Shown: piece by piece, positions 59,697 to 64,000 of the stretch | How the letters are laid out: every line of letters begins with the position of its first letter | How positions within the stretch are numbered: the stretch's first letter is position 1 | Notes under the pieces: model-generated | The model's input: only the letters and a program-made list of their open reading frames with translations | What the model was told of the DNA's origin: nothing | Database searches by the model: none | NCBI GenBank assembly: GCA_913057905.1 | Contig: CAJXPB010000001.1 | Coordinates: forward strand, 744,001-808,000 | Length of the DNA stretch: 64,000 nt | Direction: 5' to 3' | From: an uncultured Pseudomonadota bacterium | GTDB lineage: Bacteria > Myxococcota_A > Bradymonadia > Bradymonadales > Bradymonadaceae | Made by a program: the position numbers and the translations under genes

Positions 59697-60644
59697 ATGA
59701 CTATTTTCACCGAGAACGTCTCTGATCGGCTGCGATTGCTACCGGCACTCTCCCTCTTCGCGCTGGTCGGACTCCCACTTCTTCTGACACCAGCGAACGG
59801 ATACGCAGAAGACTCGGGTTCGTGGCAGTACGGGTGGATCGTCGAACCCTCCGACGCCGAACAGTTGATCGCCAAAAACGACCTCACCATCCTCGATGCT
59901 CGATCAAAGGAGAACTACGAGTCTGGGCACATCACCGATGCAATCCATGTGGCGTGGGATACGTTTACGCCTCATGAAGCCTCGGAACGCGGTAAGCTCC
60001 TCGATGCGAAAGCCCTTCGAAAAAAGCTCACAGAGACGGGAGTAGATTTCGAACATCCCGTCCTGGTCGTCGGCCAACCACCAGACGGGTGGGGTGAAGC
60101 GGGCCGGATAGTCTGGATGCTTCGAACCCTCGGACATCCGGCTGCTGCACTGATAGACGGCGGGCACTCGGCACTTGTCCAAGCAGGCCTCGACACCTCG
60201 ACTTCTGAACCTCAGCCAGAAGGGGCGGAGGTTCGTATTGAGGAGACAACCGAATGGCTGGCGACACGACGGGAGGTCGCTTCAGCCATCGAAGACAAGG
60301 ATTGGGTCCTCCTCGATACCCGCGAACGCCGCGAATACGAGGGCGCAATCCCGTATGGCGAATCCCGAGGTGGACACATCCCAGGGGCGGCTCATCTTCA
60401 CTACCGCGACCTGATGAATTCCAACGGACGGATCCTGCCCGACACCGAGATAAAGAGGCTTCTGCAAGAGCGCGGGATAGGGCCTTCCACACCTGTCATC
60501 GCGTATTGCACGGGGGGAGTACGCTCCGCCTGGGTCACGGTTGTACTCACAGAACTGGGGTATGAGGTAAAAAACTACGCGGGTTCCACCTGGGAATGGG
60601 CAGAATACCCACCCGAGACTCATCCACTCGAACAGAGCGATTAA
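59697..60644 (+). CDS. Periplasmic two-domain rhodanese (thiosulfate/3-mercaptopyruvate sulfurtransferase type)
   Basis: A 315-residue exported sulfurtransferase. A signal peptide (about 1-39, ending ANGYAEDSG) is followed by two rhodanese domains. The N-terminal one (about 50-165) has LDARSKENYESGHITDAIHV and lacks a catalytic Cys (VVGQPPDGW at the active loop), as usual for the inactive half. The C-terminal domain (about 190-300) has LDTRERREYEG, GGHIPGAAHLHY and the active loop YCTGGVRSAW with catalytic Cys. It transfers sulfane sulfur to an acceptor. Cotranscription with a pentaheme cytochrome suggests a periplasmic sulfur-redox step (inference). Two copies of the local repeat lie in the gene. 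Confidence 0.9.
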   Translation: MTIFTENVSDRLRLLPALSLFALVGLPLLLTPANGYAEDSGSWQYGWIVEPSDAEQLIAKNDLTILDARSKENYESGHITDAIHVAWDTFTPHEASERGKLLDAKALRKKLTETGVDFEHPVLVVGQPPDGWGEAGRIVWMLRTLGHPAAALIDGGHSALVQAGLDTSTSEPQPEGAEVRIEETTEWLATRREVASAIEDKDWVLLDTRERREYEGAIPYGESRGGHIPGAAHLHYRDLMNSNGRILPDTEIKRLLQERGIGPSTPVIAYCTGGVRSAWVTVVLTELGYEVKNYAGSTWEWAEYPPETHPLEQSD

Positions 60645-60677
60645 AATCGCCGCACCCGCGACGTGAAACGCCGACGG

Positions 60678-63062
60678 TTAGAGCGTGCCAACTTCTCGGA
60701 TTGGTTGGCAAACGACGCCCATCGCGTCGATCATAGTTCCAGACCGAACCTTCATTCCCACCATGACCTGGCCGGCAGGGCATCGAACTTGAACCGACGG
60801 CCCTCCCTCTCCGATCGAAGCCTTCGTCGAAACGACCTCGGACGACCCCTTAACCGTCGAATCCCCACACAGGCCACGGATACGTCGGACCAGTTGGTCG
60901 GCCCCACCCTCCAGTCCAATCATGAAGTGGTTTGAAGCCTCGCAGCGCAGGTTCGTTTTTCCAACTCCCCTTCGACCCCAGAGCGGACCCTGGAGTGACT
61001 CCCCGGCGGCCCACGCCCTGTCATCAACGTTCACAGGACGACAGGTGACCCGGATTGAGCCGATCGCATTCTGTTGCGGTGAACGTGTCGTCTCGATCGA
61101 GGAGACCGCCCAGCCGAGTGGACACCGCCAACGGTGCATATTTCCGCCGGTTCCGCCCACTACCTTCTGGAACGAAGGCTTCCCGCCGCAAAATTTGTGG
61201 TAGGCATCGAGGGGATTCGCTGGAATCGTCAGACCGTGGAGGGCGACCGACCGGTACATGTTCCTGATGAACTCACCGAATGATAGCGGCCCTCCGACTG
61301 AACGAAGCAACGTCCCGAGGCTCCCGCACCTCATCGCTTCGCGAGCCGCGGTCACTCGGACGTCTTCTCGGTACGTCTTGGCTGCCATGCGCGCGACGTA
61401 CCATGCGTTCTCCAGGCTCTTTTCATGACCTGGGCGGCCGCGGTTTTTTAGCTCAAGACGTGCAGCCACGGGGTCCGCCAACCCGACCTTGTCGACCAAA
61501 TGGGCGCGCTTGCCCAAAACCATACCCTTGATCCCCATCGCCACCCGCAGCGCGGAGAAAACGATCCCTCGATTCGCAATGTGTTCGGCCAGCGGGTACT
61601 CATCCCGACTTGGAATGAGCTCTCCATTGCGATGGGGCTCTACCACGACAAACCGCTCACAATCCTCTTCGGAAGGACCGGCCTGCGCCGGGATCCCTCC
61701 GGAAAACAAAGGGGGGCAACGCTCACCGACGCGTTCTAGAAGCCTTCGGGCCGAAGTGTAGAAATGAAAGTCCGAGTAGTCTTCGACCTGCACGGGATTT
61801 GAGACCCCCGCCTGTCGACTGTACCAGCCCCGCTCGTCACCGATTCCGTGCTGATTCTCCTCAGGCACGCGAAAATATCCCGCACACACGACGGCCCAGA
61901 GGACAATTGCGGCGACAGCGCCGCACCGCCTCCAGGACCATGAGATTGTTTCATTCGGAGCCTCCCATCGGACAGGAAGGAACATCAGCGGCAAGCACAA
62001 CCCGAAGAACGGGGGGAGCAATAGGCGCCCGTGCATGAATCCGCCGCCGATCCGGACCACGTACCCGATGTAGAGAAGGCTGCAGACCACCGGGACGGTA
62101 AGGCCGAGCAATCGCCGACCGTGAGACTCTTCCACACTTCGAACCAAGGCTTCCAACCATCCCAGCCCGAGTAAAACGAGCGGAATCGCGAGCAGATACA
62201 TCCCGAAGAAGTTTTCGGCGAAGTACAGCCCCTGGGTCCAATTCGCTCCGAAAGCCGATTTGGCGAAGGCAGTGTTCGGCACCAGGGCCGCATAGTACCC
62301 CATCCGAAACAACTGGTATCCTACGGGAATGGCGCCGGCCGAAGCTGCGAGGCTTCCAAAACCGCCCCAGTCCAAGTGGCCATTTCGATAATCGGCCAGA
62401 AGAATAGACCCCAGCCATCCAATCGAGAATAGAGCAAGCTCGGGACGCACCAGCGGCCCCAGGCCTGCGATCATCCCCGCCGCCAAACGAAGCCTCACAT
62501 CGGGAGGTCCGCCCCCATGCGCATCTCGCTGGTAAGCGTTTACCGAGAGGAACGCTCCACCGAGCCACAGCAAGGCGAGCCCTGTTTCGAGCCCCGAACT
62601 CGCATAGTCCCAGGCAACCGGGACGGCAGCGTAGGTGATGGCCCCGGCCGGAAAGAGCCACCGACGACTCACGGCATCGAAAAGCGTTTCATCCGACTCC
62701 GCATAGAGAATCACACTGCCCAGCATCGCCAGGGCAAGCCCAAAAACGGAGCAGACGATCCCTCCGACGACCGCGCCCGCTTCGAGGGGAGCGCCAACTG
62801 CGGACACGAATGTGATCAACCCGACCCACAGAGAACTTGTAAATGCCTCAACGCGTTCCCCGAGGTTGAACACCGGACCGTACCCGGCGAGTATATTGCG
62901 CACGACTCGGAGATTGATGAAACCGTCATCGCTCATCCAACGGCGCTTCCACCCCATGACGGCGAAGAGACCGATGGGTAATACCGCGACGACCCACCAA
63001 ACAACGAACCATACCCTTCGCTTCAGCCCACTCCCCTCCGGATTGTCTTCGCTGCCTTCCAT
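60678..63062 (-). CDS. Large membrane glycosyltransferase-like protein with C-terminal Cys/Gly lectin-like repeats
   Basis: About 794 residues from the ATG at 63062 (AGGA just upstream); the frame can extend 23 codons further. Eleven or so hydrophobic helices fill residues about 15-400. The opening SDDGFINLRVVRNILAGYGP and FNLGERVEAFTSSLWVGLI resembles the DD-motif region of GT-C arabinofuranosyltransferase AftB and related bacterial proteins. A soluble part follows (about 420-640). The last 160 residues hold three similar units with the pattern 'C..G......(I/M)...G..(I/V).(R/G)...C', the clearest being VRCPAGQVMVGMKVRSGTMI. The tail looks like a secreted carbohydrate-binding domain and should lie in the periplasm. 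Acceptor glycan unknown. Seven GAAGCCT repeats lie in the gene. Confidence 0.75.
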   Translation of the reverse strand: MEGSEDNPEGSGLKRRVWFVVWWVVAVLPIGLFAVMGWKRRWMSDDGFINLRVVRNILAGYGPVFNLGERVEAFTSSLWVGLITFVSAVGAPLEAGAVVGGIVCSVFGLALAMLGSVILYAESDETLFDAVSRRWLFPAGAITYAAVPVAWDYASSGLETGLALLWLGGAFLSVNAYQRDAHGGGPPDVRLRLAAGMIAGLGPLVRPELALFSIGWLGSILLADYRNGHLDWGGFGSLAASAGAIPVGYQLFRMGYYAALVPNTAFAKSAFGANWTQGLYFAENFFGMYLLAIPLVLLGLGWLEALVRSVEESHGRRLLGLTVPVVCSLLYIGYVVRIGGGFMHGRLLLPPFFGLCLPLMFLPVRWEAPNETISWSWRRCGAVAAIVLWAVVCAGYFRVPEENQHGIGDERGWYSRQAGVSNPVQVEDYSDFHFYTSARRLLERVGERCPPLFSGGIPAQAGPSEEDCERFVVVEPHRNGELIPSRDEYPLAEHIANRGIVFSALRVAMGIKGMVLGKRAHLVDKVGLADPVAARLELKNRGRPGHEKSLENAWYVARMAAKTYREDVRVTAAREAMRCGSLGTLLRSVGGPLSFGEFIRNMYRSVALHGLTIPANPLDAYHKFCGGKPSFQKVVGGTGGNMHRWRCPLGWAVSSIETTRSPQQNAIGSIRVTCRPVNVDDRAWAAGESLQGPLWGRRGVGKTNLRCEASNHFMIGLEGGADQLVRRIRGLCGDSTVKGSSEVVSTKASIGEGGPSVQVRCPAGQVMVGMKVRSGTMIDAMGVVCQPIREVGTL

Positions 63063-63204
63063 AAGTCCTATAACCGCTGTTCGTTGGCGGCGCAAAACAT
63101 GCCAGAAGTCTGCGTGAACATCTACTTGCAACGGTCGACTTCGACAACCACTTGATTAGAATCCGGACAAATGTCCAGTCCAAGCGCCTCCTCAGTCTGC
63201 GGAG

Positions 63205-63819
63205 TTGCAGATGAGACACCTCTTGTCGCGGTCTCTTCCTTTGGGGATCACAATTGGCTTGTGTTGGAGCATCTGCTGGTTTCCGGTAGCTCCGGGTGAC
63301 GCCCAACCCCCGGCGGAACAAGACCAAGAAAACCCCGAGGTCTGGCGTCGGGTCCCCGAGCGGCCGACATCCGTCACGGTGACCTTCGATTCCTTTCGGG
63401 TGTTCGAAAAAACCGGACAGTTGCACGTAGATTTCGAACTTCGAGATGGCACTTTGGAAACCCTGAAAAAATTCGACATTCACCTCTGGCTCAGCGCGCA
63501 CGTAAAACGTGAGAATATTGCTCCATCCAGCGGTTACACTGCAACCGAAACACTTTCGGGCACCAACGAATCGATCACGTTTCCGGACTGGTTAGATATA
63601 CCCGCGAGTCGCCGGATCCACCTCTGCCTGATGGGTACGACCCCAGCGGACAACCTGGCACTGGGCCGTGGGTATTTCTGCACCGAGTGGACGATGTGGG
63701 ACGTCAAAACGCGCCGGAAAGCCTCGGATGCCATCGTAGCTTTGACAATCGAGTACAGACCCGGCGTTATGCCTTATCCGTCTCGTCTGGGGAACCTGCC
63801 GCAGCTCCCTGACTACTGA
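63205..63819 (+). CDS. Hypothetical secreted protein
   Basis: A 204-residue protein with a signal peptide (about 1-34, ending PGDAQPP); an ATG at 63211 (MRHLLSRSLP) is an equally good start. The mature part is beta-rich with phrases such as TSVTVTFDSFRVFEKTGQLH and YTATETLSGTNESITFPDWL. It contains two Cys (IHLCLMG and GYFCTEW), which could form a disulfide. I do not recognise the family. It diverges from the glycosyltransferase gene and is followed by the ArsC-like gene on the same strand. No repeat of the GAAGCCT type occurs here; one near match (AAAGCCTCGG, 63718) is present. Confidence 0.6.
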   Translation: MQMRHLLSRSLPLGITIGLCWSICWFPVAPGDAQPPAEQDQENPEVWRRVPERPTSVTVTFDSFRVFEKTGQLHVDFELRDGTLETLKKFDIHLWLSAHVKRENIAPSSGYTATETLSGTNESITFPDWLDIPASRRIHLCLMGTTPADNLALGRGYFCTEWTMWDVKTRRKASDAIVALTIEYRPGVMPYPSRLGNLPQLPDY

Positions 63820-63920
63820 GCGAGTGTCGACACACTCAATACAACCGACTATTCGACCTTCATGGACACGACCGCTCCGACAAACAAATCCCAAATCCTC
63901 TCGATCCCAACCTCTAAACC

Positions 63921-64000
63921 ATGACGAACCAGCTCACCGTTTGGCACAACCCGAAATGCTCTAAATCCCGAAAGACCCTGGAGCTTCTAGAGAAGCGAGG
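63921..64000 (+). CDS. ArsC/Spx-family arsenate reductase-like protein (5' fragment)
   Basis: Only the first 26 codons are inside the window. They read MTNQLTVWHNPKCSKSRKTL, then ELLEKR. The pattern 'HNPKCSKSRKTLELL' is the active-site loop of the ArsC/YfgD family, whose Cys12-equivalent (here about residue 12) reduces arsenate with glutathione/glutaredoxin; Spx-like regulators share the fold. The ATG follows the secreted-protein gene by 101 bases. The rest of the gene, and any arsenic genes beside it, lie beyond the right edge. Confidence 0.85.
   Translation, partial: MTNQLTVWHNPKCSKSRKTLELLEKR

Larger units (their letters stand above)
48992..62495. repeat. Island of dispersed GAAGCCT motifs (31 copies)
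   Basis: The 7-mer GAAGCCT starts on the plus strand at 48992, 49015, 50965, 51323, 51572, 53177, 53548, 53733, 53960, 55239, 55398, 59326, 59494, 59976, 60817, 60934, 61740 and 62489. Its complement AGGCTTC starts at 49127, 49262, 52441, 52784, 53859, 54712, 58310, 58705, 59080, 60456, 61176, 62147 and 62350. About 1.6 would be expected by chance in 13.5 kb. Twelve copies are TTGAAGCCT, and CG or TG follows most often. Most lie inside genes, in-frame as Glu-Ala-Ser or in other frames. None occurs at 55405-58309 or after 62495. By eye I noticed only about eight in the first 48.9 kb. Confidence 0.85.

Overview
The window reads as one chromosomal segment of a GC-rich, Gram-negative bacterium of the Myxococcota/Bradymonadia (former Deltaproteobacteria) type. 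This is inferred from the gene content: MopE-like Cys/Asp-rich repeat lipoproteins, an IgGFc-binding-domain lipoprotein, a MYXO-CTERM-like C-terminal signal, a large Ser/Thr kinase with ATPase and TPR regions, a class I lysyl-tRNA synthetase, sphingolipid genes and many secreted or lipid-modified proteins. Coding density is high. Genes alternate in short operons with many ATGA overlaps. I see no rRNA, CRISPR array, prophage or classical insertion sequence.

Layout. 0-5 kb: a truncated surface lipoprotein, a one-helix membrane protein, then a two-gene unit of a helical-repeat protein and a protein that looks like a decayed F1-ATPase beta paralogue. 4.8-15 kb: lipid and translation genes. These are a long-chain acyl-CoA ligase, an EpmA-like lysine ligase beside a class I LysRS, then a sphingolipid block (GNAT acyltransferase diverging from ACP and serine palmitoyltransferase) followed by CstA. 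14.5-17.5 kb: cystathionine beta-synthase with a solitary SecD-P1-like exported protein and a hypothetical protein. 17.6-28 kb: ApaH, a GNAT/TPP-enzyme pair, a REC-XRE regulator diverging from a MopE-type lipoprotein, SMUG-type uracil-DNA glycosylase, a MYXO-CTERM surface protein, FIST, a START-like protein and an SDR. 28.4-28.7 kb: two tRNA-Val genes. 29-33 kb: DUF2914, GIY-YIG, Mth938-like, desaturase and acyl-CoA dehydrogenase; the last has a recognisable promoter with a TetR/FadR-type operator just downstream. 33-49 kb: a HAD phosphatase, a PknK-like kinase, a lipoprotein/FadL/orphan/DUF1415 operon, MscS-MATE-membrane protein, fused spermidine synthase, HIT and TPMT.

From about 49 to 62.5 kb the sequence changes character. 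The 7-mer GAAGCCT (often inside TTGAAGCCTCG, sometimes as the palindrome GAAGC-N3-GCTTC) occurs 31 times by my count on both strands, against about two expected by chance, and is not enriched in the first 49 kb. It lies mostly inside genes. A 2.9-kb gap free of the motif (55.4-58.3 kb) holds cysQ, a second identical tRNA-Val(GAC) and a REP-associated (Y1/IS200-like) tyrosine transposase gene. Other genes here are DUF523, a beta-lactamase-fold hydrolase coupled to an RCC1-like lipoprotein, a small membrane protein, an acyltransferase, an HSL-type hydrolase, a pentaheme cytochrome with a periplasmic tandem rhodanese, and a large membrane glycosyltransferase with a C-terminal lectin-like tail. 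The window ends inside an ArsC-family gene.

The strongest leads are the localized GAAGCCT island with its embedded RAYT, the pseudo-F1-ATPase, the tRNA-Val(GAC) pair with C at position 33, the lone SecD-P1 protein and the sphingolipid block. All function calls rest on motif recognition by eye; no database search was run.
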